Below, piece after piece: positions 6,530 through 13,939 of a stretch of DNA of 25,342 nt. The notes beneath the pieces are model-generated. The model did no database searches, was not told the DNA's origin, and was given only the letters and a program-made list of their open reading frames with translations. The translations under genes were made by a program, and so were the position numbers. The stretch's first letter is position 1, and the number at the start of each line of letters is the position of its first letter. The DNA comes from a virus: the IMG/VR virus record IMGVR_UViG_3300035701_001575, positions 1 through 25,342 of that record; one strand, given 5' to 3'.

Positions 6530-8401
6530 ATGGCATGGTCACTTGATACCAAAAATATAGGTACTTATGGTACTACTAACCCCTGTACCTTGAATTATAC
6601 ATGTGCTGCTAATACAAGAGTACTTGTTATAGTTCTATATACAGGAGGTTCTACTGCCCGTGCTGCTGGTACTCCAACCTATAATACCACAAATAGTTTT
6701 ACTGATAGTAGTCGTGGGTCAGTTGGTTATACGGGTGGGGACGATAGAGTAGAACTTTGGTATCTAATTAATCCTCCTACTGGAAGTTCTTATTCAATAA
6801 GTGTACCTAACTCTACTGGACTTAGCATGTGTATTTCTGCTATGTCTTTTATTGAATCTGGATTTAATAATGTTATGGTATCTGGAGTAAATAGTGGTAC
6901 AGGAACTGCTGCTAATCCAACCATTAATATAGTAACTGGTTACAATAATGAATTAGTAGTAGGGGCATGTGGTCATGCCTATAGAAATGCTCCTACAGCG
7001 GGTGCAAATTATACCATAGGTAATTCATATGACGCTGGTAACTGGACATATGCAGATGAATATGACCTTGATGGTGGAGCTGCTGGTACTATAGCGGTCA
7101 ATTTTACTAACTCTGCTGATTCTTGGGGAGTAATAGGTATTGGTTTTAGAGCTATAAATTCAGCTACTAGTAGTAAAAGTGCTTATCTAAAGGGTGGAAT
7201 ACGAACTAAATATTTACCACCATCCCTTGCATTTCCTTCCATAAATCTTTCAGATGATTTTAATAGAGCTAGTCTTGGTACTACCAATTGGACAATTAAA
7301 TCAGGGTCTCCATCAATATCTAGCAATACATTAAGTTTAAATGGTGGGATAGTACAGTGGAATACTGCTTATTCTATAAATGCAGGTGGCATAGAATTTT
7401 ACTATACAGTTAAAAATCTTTCTACTACAGCGTCACATACTTATGTTGATTATGGATTAGATGGTTGGACTGGAAATACTACTTATCGTCTAACATATTA
7501 TGCTATTACTAATACTGGATGTAATGGTCTTCAAGTACAATATGGTACTTATGGTACTAGTTATAATTCTATAATTACTACATCTGCACAAACATGGGCT
7601 GATGGTATTATACCCCAAGTTGGTCTAAGACATAAAATAAATGGAGACATAGAAGTTTTTATTAATAAAGGTAGTGGTTGGGCAAGTATAGGAACTGGAA
7701 ATGATACTAGATACATTTCAACTCTTGGGAAATGGGTTATAGAAGGTAATGGGGGAGGAGTTGGTGGTTCATGGATAGATGATTTTGCTATTGGTTATAT
7801 TGGCTCTGGAAATGTTGGAGGTATGCCTGCTTATATGTCAGGGCAAGCACCTGCGGGAACTCCAGCATCTTCTTCTAAATCTTCATATACTAAAGGTTTA
7901 TTTTCATCTGCATATTCTAAATCTGCTTATCTAAAAGGCTCTTCATATGCACCAACAAACACATCCACAAGTAAATCTGCCTACTTAAAAGGTGTTGGTG
8001 AAAATATAAATCCAGATGCAGATGTAACAGTGGGGTCTTGGGTAGATGAAGACGGTCATACAACTCTTTACCCATCTGTAGCAGACAGTTCAGATTCTAC
8101 TTATGTTAAATATGTTGGTGCTACAGTAGATTCATATTTTGAAGTTGCTCTATCTAATCCAGTTGCAACTGTAGTTACTGGAAATCATTTCTTTGTTTGG
8201 AGAGCATATCGTGGAGCAGAAACTACTGTGACAGTAAAATGTGAATTAAGACAGGGTGCTTCTACAACAATTGCAACTGATACCCAAGAATTAGGTACTA
8301 CTGTAACAGAATATAGAAAATATCTAACCGCAGGGGAAATAGCTACTATTAGTGATTATACCGATTTACGTTTACGGATTACCATAGTAGGGGTAGGATA
8401 A
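6530..8401 (+). CDS. Fibre-type protein 1: two beta domains, five SAYLKG repeats, shared C-terminal domain (623 aa)
   Basis: Probable virion surface protein. Residues 1-213 form a beta-sandwich of a kind common in phage and environmental surface proteins. Residue 215 starts a lone 14-residue repeat unit. Residues 238-425 look like a concanavalin/LamG-type jellyroll (starts with D-D-F-N-R, ends with W-I-D-D-F-A-I). Residues 432-488 hold four more repeat units. Residues 494-623 are a C-terminal domain (starting P-D-A-D-V, ending I-T-D-Y-T-D-L-R-L-R) that recurs in the next two proteins. No signal peptide, as expected of a phage structural protein. GGAGG lies 16 nt before the ATG. The next gene begins one base after the stop. 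LamG-like folds often bind glycans, so a receptor-binding or adhesion role is plausible, though inferred. Confidence 0.88.
   Translation: MAWSLDTKNIGTYGTTNPCTLNYTCAANTRVLVIVLYTGGSTARAAGTPTYNTTNSFTDSSRGSVGYTGGDDRVELWYLINPPTGSSYSISVPNSTGLSMCISAMSFIESGFNNVMVSGVNSGTGTAANPTINIVTGYNNELVVGACGHAYRNAPTAGANYTIGNSYDAGNWTYADEYDLDGGAAGTIAVNFTNSADSWGVIGIGFRAINSATSSKSAYLKGGIRTKYLPPSLAFPSINLSDDFNRASLGTTNWTIKSGSPSISSNTLSLNGGIVQWNTAYSINAGGIEFYYTVKNLSTTASHTYVDYGLDGWTGNTTYRLTYYAITNTGCNGLQVQYGTYGTSYNSIITTSAQTWADGIIPQVGLRHKINGDIEVFINKGSGWASIGTGNDTRYISTLGKWVIEGNGGGVGGSWIDDFAIGYIGSGNVGGMPAYMSGQAPAGTPASSSKSSYTKGLFSSAYSKSAYLKGSSYAPTNTSTSKSAYLKGVGENINPDADVTVGSWVDEDGHTTLYPSVADSSDSTYVKYVGATVDSYFEVALSNPVATVVTGNHFFVWRAYRGAETTVTVKCELRQGASTTIATDTQELGTTVTEYRKYLTAGEIATISDYTDLRLRITIVGVG
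7820..7993 (+). repeat. Short SAYLKG-type repeat cluster in fibre protein 1 (4 units; one more at 7172-7195)
   Basis: The units here are loosely spaced and degenerate (M-P-A-Y-M-S-G, S-K-S-S-Y-T-K-G, then two good S-K-S-A-Y-L-K-G copies). The spacing varies from 12 to over 20 residues, unlike the strict 14 of the larger arrays. They act as a linker between the jellyroll and the C-terminal domain. Confidence 0.85.
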
Positions 8402-8402
8402 T

Positions 8403-10763
8403 ATGACTACACCTATTTGGATAACTGGTTGGGAACACGGATATGGATGGGCTGGATATTCATCCATTTCAAACTCTTCTGGTGTAACAGCATTTGGGCC
8501 TTATTCTAATATAGCACATGGAGGAGATTATTGTCTTAGATTAAATTATTCAGCATCTCCTACAAGAATAGGTTATAGTGTACCAAGTTCTTTACATGTT
8601 ATGGTTGGTTCTTTTTATGTAAGACCTGATAATAATCCATCTTATGCTACATCAGATTATGCACTTTTTGGATTTTTAGTAGATGCTGGAACAGGCCCAA
8701 CTATATATTTTAATCATACTACTAGTAAGTTATATGCTACTAATGGTAGTGATTGTAGTGTAGCTATGACTTATCCAGATAGTAATTGGCATAGAGTTGA
8801 TTTCAAATTTAATTTTACAACTAATCCTTGTACATTAGATTTTCAAGTTGATGGGGTAGCTGCTACTCAATCAACAATAAATCAAGCAGGAGCACATTTT
8901 ACTGAAGTAGATTTTGGTGGGACTGGGCCTTTATACATTGTTTCTTTCTTCGATGATTTTATTTTAAGTTCTACATCTGGTGACTATCCAATTGGGCCTC
9001 ATAAAGTAGTTGGTCTAAAACCTAATGCTGAAGGTACTCATAACAATACCACTAATACGATGGAAGATTATAGTGGTAATGATATTGATGGTTCAACTTA
9101 TACAGCTTATGATAAGCTTGATGAAATTCCTTGGATTACAACATTAAATGATTGGATAAAACAATCCACTACAGGTACAGCAAGATATTGTGAAGTCCAG
9201 TTTACAGATATGGCAAGTGGTATAGGTGATACGGATATTATTGGGGTTGAAGCAGATTTACAATATACATCTGATGCGGCTGGTGGAAATCAAGGTGGAT
9301 GTATTATTCGTGATAGTAACGGACAAGAATCAGAAGTATATGGTAATCCAACTACTCGCCAAGACTATTCTATACCTACTATATATAACAATGAAAAATT
9401 TGCTGTAGTAACCGCACCAACTGGGGGGGGTTGGACAAAAACACATGTTAATGCCCTAAGATGTCGTTTTGGTTATTCAAATGATGTTAGCCCATCTCCT
9501 AAATGGATGGCAGTTCTATTAGAAGCAGCTTATAAAGTTTACCCCACTCCTTTTATTACAAAATTATATGATGTAGTTCCAACATTGTCTGGAACTTCTG
9601 TATCATCTTCTAAATCAGCCTATCTAAAAGGTTTATCTACTACTTCGGGGTCTAAAAGTGCTTATCTTAGGGGGGGTATTATAGCAACCCCATCTTTGAA
9701 GTCTGCATATTTGAAGGGGGGTACAGGTGTTTTATCATCTAAGTCTGCATATCTAAAAGGAAAAGCAGATAGTGTAACTTCTAAGTCCGCGTACTTGAAA
9801 GGTAGTTCAAGTGCAGTTAATTCTAAGTCTGCCTATCTAAAAGGTAAAGTACTAACGTCTTCAAGTAAATACGCATACCTAAGGGGTGGAATATTAACTT
9901 CCTCAAGTAAATACGCATACCTAAGAGGCGGTGTAGTATCAACATCATCTAAGTCCGCATACCTAAAAGGTCAAGCAAGTACTACAAGTTCAAAGTTTGC
10001 TTATATAAAGGGTCAAACTTCTACAACATCGTCTAAATTTGCTTATCTTAAAGGTTCTACAAATGTAGTATCTTCTAAAACTGCATATTTACGTGGTGGA
10101 GTTACTTCTACAACATCTAAATATGCTTTCTTACGAGGTAAGAATACAAGTATAACAAATAAATCAGCCTATACTAAAGGTAGTTCTCTTACTACCACAA
10201 GTAAGGCTGCTTATTTAAAAGGACAGTCTGCAGGACTTAGTTCTAAAACAGCATATCTAAAGGGTCTTTCAACTGGAGTAAGTTCTAAACACGCTTATTT
10301 AACTGGTGGATTGCTTATATCATCTAGTAAAGGAGTATATTTATTTGGAGATGTTACTGAGCCATTAACCCCTGATGCTGATGTTTCAGTTAATGGCTGG
10401 ATAAATGAGGTGGGGGGAGGTACATTATTCCCATCTGTAGCTGATGCACTAGATACAAATTATGCTACGTATAATTCTCCTACGGGTGGTGAATATTTTG
10501 AAGTTTCTCTTTCTACCCCTGAAGGAGACCCTGACAATTCTAATGACCATATCATAGTATGGAGGGCAGGAAAATTATCTGCTGATGGTACAGTTATTAT
10601 GAAAGTGCAGTTACGCATGGGAGGTTCATTAATTGCAGAATATTCTCATCTTATAACTCAATCATATCAGACATTTGAAGACTCTCTTTCACAAGCAGAA
10701 ATAGATTCAATAACTGATTATACTACTTTAAGTTTGCGTTTCTACGTGGTATCGGTGGCATAA
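8403..10763 (+). CDS. Fibre-type protein 2: LamG-like head, 18 SAYLKG repeats, shared C-terminal domain (786 aa)
   Basis: Probable phage fibre or adhesin. Residues 1-195 resemble a LamG/concanavalin jellyroll (strands ending in F-F-D-D-F-I-L). Residues 200-390 are a second beta domain found in phage structural proteins. Residues 403-655 hold 18 repeats of 14 residues. Residues 658-786 are the same C-terminal domain as in proteins 1 and 3. The gene starts one base after the previous stop. Codons 341-343 contain a run of eight G (9423-9430) in this AT-rich gene, and further G7 and G6 runs lie at 9670-9676, 9716-9721 and 10412-10417; these make frameshift switching possible. The array is strongly basic and Ser/Thr-rich, with almost no Asp or Glu. 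Function as a fibre is inferred from domain order and neighbours. Confidence 0.9.
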   Translation: MTTPIWITGWEHGYGWAGYSSISNSSGVTAFGPYSNIAHGGDYCLRLNYSASPTRIGYSVPSSLHVMVGSFYVRPDNNPSYATSDYALFGFLVDAGTGPTIYFNHTTSKLYATNGSDCSVAMTYPDSNWHRVDFKFNFTTNPCTLDFQVDGVAATQSTINQAGAHFTEVDFGGTGPLYIVSFFDDFILSSTSGDYPIGPHKVVGLKPNAEGTHNNTTNTMEDYSGNDIDGSTYTAYDKLDEIPWITTLNDWIKQSTTGTARYCEVQFTDMASGIGDTDIIGVEADLQYTSDAAGGNQGGCIIRDSNGQESEVYGNPTTRQDYSIPTIYNNEKFAVVTAPTGGGWTKTHVNALRCRFGYSNDVSPSPKWMAVLLEAAYKVYPTPFITKLYDVVPTLSGTSVSSSKSAYLKGLSTTSGSKSAYLRGGIIATPSLKSAYLKGGTGVLSSKSAYLKGKADSVTSKSAYLKGSSSAVNSKSAYLKGKVLTSSSKYAYLRGGILTSSSKYAYLRGGVVSTSSKSAYLKGQASTTSSKFAYIKGQTSTTSSKFAYLKGSTNVVSSKTAYLRGGVTSTTSKYAFLRGKNTSITNKSAYTKGSSLTTTSKAAYLKGQSAGLSSKTAYLKGLSTGVSSKHAYLTGGLLISSSKGVYLFGDVTEPLTPDADVSVNGWINEVGGGTLFPSVADALDTNYATYNSPTGGEYFEVSLSTPEGDPDNSNDHIIVWRAGKLSADGTVIMKVQLRMGGSLIAEYSHLITQSYQTFEDSLSQAEIDSITDYTTLSLRFYVVSVA
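9423..9430 (+). repeat. G8 homopolymer in a coding region, possible slippage switch
   Basis: Eight G in a row encode Gly-Gly-Gly at codons 341-343 of fibre protein 2, just ahead of the repeat array. Adding one G gives a TAA ten codons on from the tract's start; removing one gives a TAA about twelve codons on. The protein would then lose its whole repeat array and C-terminal domain. Runs of G this long are rare in DNA with this base composition and are classic contingency tracts in bacteria. Confidence 0.5.
9609..10367 (+). repeat. 18-copy array of a 14-residue (42-bp) repeat in fibre protein 2
   Basis: Units run in register with a period of 14 residues (one unit has 15). Consensus: S-K-S-A-Y-L-K-G-x-x-S-T-x-S. 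Gly at position 8 and Ala-Tyr at 4-5 are nearly invariant; position 2 is Lys in every unit. Most copies differ at synonymous sites. Units 6 to 8 are an exception: 20 bases at 9861 recur exactly 42 bases later at 9903, the mark of a recent unit duplication. The last unit is worn (S-K-G-V-Y-L-F-G). Confidence 0.95.
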
Positions 10764-10764
10764 T

Positions 10765-13020
10765 ATGGCTATTCAACCATCAGTTTCCTACGCAAAGTTA
10801 AAGGTTCCTAAACGTAAACACGATAAGGCAAAGGCTTATTTACGTGGTAGTACTTCTATTGTTTCTAGCAAATATGCATATCTAAAGGGTGGAACAGCAT
10901 TTATAAGTAGTAAGAGTGCATATCTAAAGGGTTCTACGCGTGGGATTAGTTCTAAATCTGCTTATCTAAGGGGTAGTACAAATGTTACTACTTCTAAATC
11001 CGCTTACTTGAATGGATATGTTCCAGTAGTAACTACAGTTGCACATGCTTACTTAAAGGGTGGGATTATATCTACCACAAGTAAATCAGCTTTTATTAAA
11101 GGTGGTATACTTGCTACTACTACTAAGGCTGCATACTTAAAAGGTTCAGCACCAGCAGTAGCTAATAAGTCAGCATATATCAAAGGTCAATCTACTACAG
11201 TAACTAACAAAGCAGCATATACAAAAGGTTCTGCATCAGCAATAAGTAATAAGTCTGCTTATCTACGTGGGGGCATCAAAGTTGTAACTAACAAAGCTGC
11301 TTACTTAAAAGGTCTTTCTACTGGGGTCAGTTCTAAATCAGCTTATTTGAGTGGTCAAGCAGGGCAAGGTGTAACATCTAAGTCAGCATATATCAGAGGT
11401 TCAATAAGTAGTGTAACTTCTAAATATGCATATATTATAGGTCAATTAACTTCTAGCACTTCTAAAGCTGCATATACAAAAGGTAAAAGTGATTGGTTAA
11501 CACAAAAACCAGCGTATACTTCTGGTAAGAATACATCAGTAACATCTAAATCTGCATACATTAAAGGACAATTAAGTACATCTGGTTCTAAATCTGCATA
11601 CATGTCTACTGATGCAAAGGTTAGTTCTTCTAAGCACGCTTACTTAATAGGTCTTCTACCAAACTCTACTGCAATTCAAGCCTATACAAGAGGTCAAGCG
11701 TTTACTGTTACAAGCAAACATGCTTATCTTGTAGGAGGGGTTGCTTCTAGTAAATCAGCATATCTAAGAGGTGGAGTAAATCCAACTACACTTGCACATG
11801 CTTATACTAGAGGTCAAAGCACAACAATAAATAATAAGCCTGCTTATATCAGAGGTTCTATATCTGTAGTAACATCTAAGAGTGCTTACCTTAAAGGTCA
11901 ATCTCAAGTCAATACACAAAAGTATGCATATCTAAATGGTAAAGATACTAGTGTATCAAGTAAACATGTATATCTATCTGGTGGTATAAAGGTAGTAACT
12001 TCCAAGTCTGCCTACATTAAAGGATTATCTTTTGGGGTGACTTCTAAATCTGCTTATCTTGCTGGTCAATCAGGACAGGGTATAACACTTGCACATGCTT
12101 ACTTGAAAGGTCAGTCTATTTCAAGTAGTAATAAATCAGCTTACTTGGTGGGTGGAATAAAAATTTCTTCAAGTAAGTATGTATATATAAAAGGTCAAGC
12201 AACTAGTAGCACATCTAAATTTGCTTATATATATGGATGGTCTAGTAATACTACAGTAATTCATGCGTATATAAAAGGACAATCTACAGGGGTCACTTCA
12301 AAGTTCGCATATTTGAGAGGGTCTTCTACAGGTTTAGCATCTAAAAATGCTTATCTACGTGGTAGTGCATCTGCAATAACTAGTAAATCTGGTTATATTA
12401 AAGGCTCTGCACCAGCAATTAGTAATAAATCTGCTTATATGCAGGGATGGTTATCAATTTCTACCAATAAGGCAGCATATTTACAAGGTAAACAATTTAC
12501 ACAAACTAGTAAATATGCATATCTAGTTGGTGGAATAAAAGTAACAACCAGCAAATATGCTTATATATGTGGGCAGGGTATAGTTACTTCCAGCAAAGCA
12601 GCATATCTAGAAGGAACTGGTCAGTTCTTAGTTCCTGTTTCTGATATTACTACTGGTAATTGGAAGAATGAATTGAATGGTTCTGAATTATATCCATCTG
12701 TAGCTGACCCAAGTGATGCTAATTATGCTTGGTACGAAAATTCATTAGTGGGTGCTTACTTTGAAGAAAGATTAACTATCCCATCTACCCCAGGCCCAGG
12801 AAATTATTATATAAAGTGGAGAGCATACAAGAAAGACGGACTACAATCCGTTACTTTGAAATGTGAAATAAAACAAGGTACTTCTGTAATTGCAACTGAT
12901 ACTCAAACTCTAACTAATAGTGTAGTTGAATATACTTATCAACTTACATCAGGAGAGATAGCTTTGATTACAGATTATACAGACTTACGTGTACGTGTAA
13001 CTATTATTCAAATAATTTAG
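10765..13020 (+). CDS. Fibre-type protein 3: 43 SAYLKG repeats and shared C-terminal domain (751 aa)
   Basis: Almost the whole protein is repeat. After a short basic start (residues 1-20) come 43 units of about 14 residues (21-623), then the shared C-terminal domain (about 625-751), which has the same landmarks as in proteins 1 and 2: Y-P-S-V-A-D, Y-F-E-E, W-R-A, a Q-G-T-S-V-I strand and I-T-D-Y-T-D-L-R-V-R. There is no N-terminal globular domain and no signal peptide. It starts one base after the previous stop. If each unit makes one rung of a beta-solenoid, the array would be about 20 nm long (43 x 0.48 nm, an estimate). Lys or Arg occupies about two positions per unit, so the rod would be highly basic. 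It probably forms a filament or stalk with the C-terminal domain at its tip. Confidence 0.9.
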   Translation: MAIQPSVSYAKLKVPKRKHDKAKAYLRGSTSIVSSKYAYLKGGTAFISSKSAYLKGSTRGISSKSAYLRGSTNVTTSKSAYLNGYVPVVTTVAHAYLKGGIISTTSKSAFIKGGILATTTKAAYLKGSAPAVANKSAYIKGQSTTVTNKAAYTKGSASAISNKSAYLRGGIKVVTNKAAYLKGLSTGVSSKSAYLSGQAGQGVTSKSAYIRGSISSVTSKYAYIIGQLTSSTSKAAYTKGKSDWLTQKPAYTSGKNTSVTSKSAYIKGQLSTSGSKSAYMSTDAKVSSSKHAYLIGLLPNSTAIQAYTRGQAFTVTSKHAYLVGGVASSKSAYLRGGVNPTTLAHAYTRGQSTTINNKPAYIRGSISVVTSKSAYLKGQSQVNTQKYAYLNGKDTSVSSKHVYLSGGIKVVTSKSAYIKGLSFGVTSKSAYLAGQSGQGITLAHAYLKGQSISSSNKSAYLVGGIKISSSKYVYIKGQATSSTSKFAYIYGWSSNTTVIHAYIKGQSTGVTSKFAYLRGSSTGLASKNAYLRGSASAITSKSGYIKGSAPAISNKSAYMQGWLSISTNKAAYLQGKQFTQTSKYAYLVGGIKVTTSKYAYICGQGIVTSSKAAYLEGTGQFLVPVSDITTGNWKNELNGSELYPSVADPSDANYAWYENSLVGAYFEERLTIPSTPGPGNYYIKWRAYKKDGLQSVTLKCEIKQGTSVIATDTQTLTNSVVEYTYQLTSGEIALITDYTDLRVRVTIIQII
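10825..12633 (+). repeat. 43-copy array of the 14-residue repeat in fibre protein 3
   Basis: Mean unit length is 14.0 residues. Most copies have S/N-K-x-A-Y-L/I-K/R-G. A second unit type replaces the Lys with a hydrophobic residue and ends in His (such as V-A-H-A-Y, L-A-H-A-Y, V-I-H-A-Y) and is found at units 6, 24, 31 and 35. Units 11-13 and 28-30 are close relatives (G-G-I-K-V-V-T, G-L-S-x-G-V, G-Q-x-G-Q-G), 17 units apart, so longer blocks have been copied. Unit 22 is short (12 residues), and unit 19 has lost its Gly (Y-M-S-T-D). Confidence 0.95.
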
Positions 13021-13030
13021 GAGAAATATT

Positions 13031-13930
13031 ATGTCACTTATTACTGGGGTAAACTATGACCCTTCTGGTGCTGTCTCAAAATCTACTGCATCTCGTTTAG
13101 TTATGACCGCATTTGATACCTCTAATCTTAGGCTAACATTCACTGCTCCAAGCAACGGCTATGTCTTATGTAGGATGCGTACCAATCTATCGGGTGCTAC
13201 TACCTTTCCAACTATTCTACTTGGTATTCTGGAAAGCACTACTGTTGTTGCACGTATAGCCCCTATGGGTGGTATGCCTGGTACGGTATTGGCTACGACT
13301 AACGTTACTCAAGAAGCCTTATTTGTTGTTCCTGATGTATCATCGGGAAGCCATACGTGGGATGCGGCTTATGGAGTAGAAATATTACTAGCTTCAACTA
13401 ATATTCATTATGGTGGACCTGATGATATAACTGCTAACAATGCTTGGGGTGGTTTCCAGTACGAGTTATGGACTTGTCCTAATATTCTAGGTGCTAAGCT
13501 ATATGACCCTGCTAGTGCTGTATCTAAAGTCACGACTTCTGCTTTAGCTATGACAGCTTTTGATACTACTAATCTACGTATCACGTTTACAGCCCCTAGT
13601 TCTGGTAATGTGTTAGTTAGAATTAGATGCCCTGTGCATGGTGCCACTACATTTCCACAAGTACTATTTGGGGTACTAGATGGCTCAACAGTTAGAGCTA
13701 GAACAGCTCCTATTGGTGGTCTAAAGACTACTGCGGTAGCCACAGCACTACTTACATTAGAAAGCGAGGCAATCGTAACAGGTCTTACTCCTAGCGGTAG
13801 TTACACATGGGATGCAGCTTACGGAGTTGAGACAGTTGTGGCTTCCACAGGTCTAAAGTATGGGGGTCCCAACAACACTACTACCGATGATGCTAGGGGT
13901 GCCATAAGTTATGAGATTTGGGCTATCTAG
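13031..13930 (+). CDS. Tandem-duplicated beta-domain virion protein (299 aa)
   Basis: The protein is two copies of one domain of about 148 residues: residues 3-149 and 152-299. Each copy has Y-D-P-S/A, a V-S-K-S/V-T start, M-T-A-F-D-T-S/T-N-L-R, G-A-T-T-F-P, W-D-A-A-Y-G-V-E and a Y-G-G-P near the end, and closes on a strand ending in Y-E-L/I-W. The copies differ enough to be an old duplication. No cysteine pairs or signal peptide are visible. Alternating hydrophobic residues point to a beta-sandwich, probably a fibre knob, decoration or receptor-binding protein. Codon use is clearly different from the repeat genes around it (more GCT, GGT, CTA, ACT and a higher share of G and C), as in the gene at 3946. 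TAGGAGAAATATT before the ATG is a strong ribosome binding site that overlaps the previous stop. Confidence 0.85.
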   Translation: MSLITGVNYDPSGAVSKSTASRLVMTAFDTSNLRLTFTAPSNGYVLCRMRTNLSGATTFPTILLGILESTTVVARIAPMGGMPGTVLATTNVTQEALFVVPDVSSGSHTWDAAYGVEILLASTNIHYGGPDDITANNAWGGFQYELWTCPNILGAKLYDPASAVSKVTTSALAMTAFDTTNLRITFTAPSSGNVLVRIRCPVHGATTFPQVLFGVLDGSTVRARTAPIGGLKTTAVATALLTLESEAIVTGLTPSGSYTWDAAYGVETVVASTGLKYGGPNNTTTDDARGAISYEIWAI

Positions 13931-13939
13931 GAGGATTAG

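Noticed and set aside
13408-13743. 111-codon open frame on the minus strand inside the duplicated beta-domain gene
   Set aside because: It is a shadow of the well-supported plus-strand gene, with no ribosome site.
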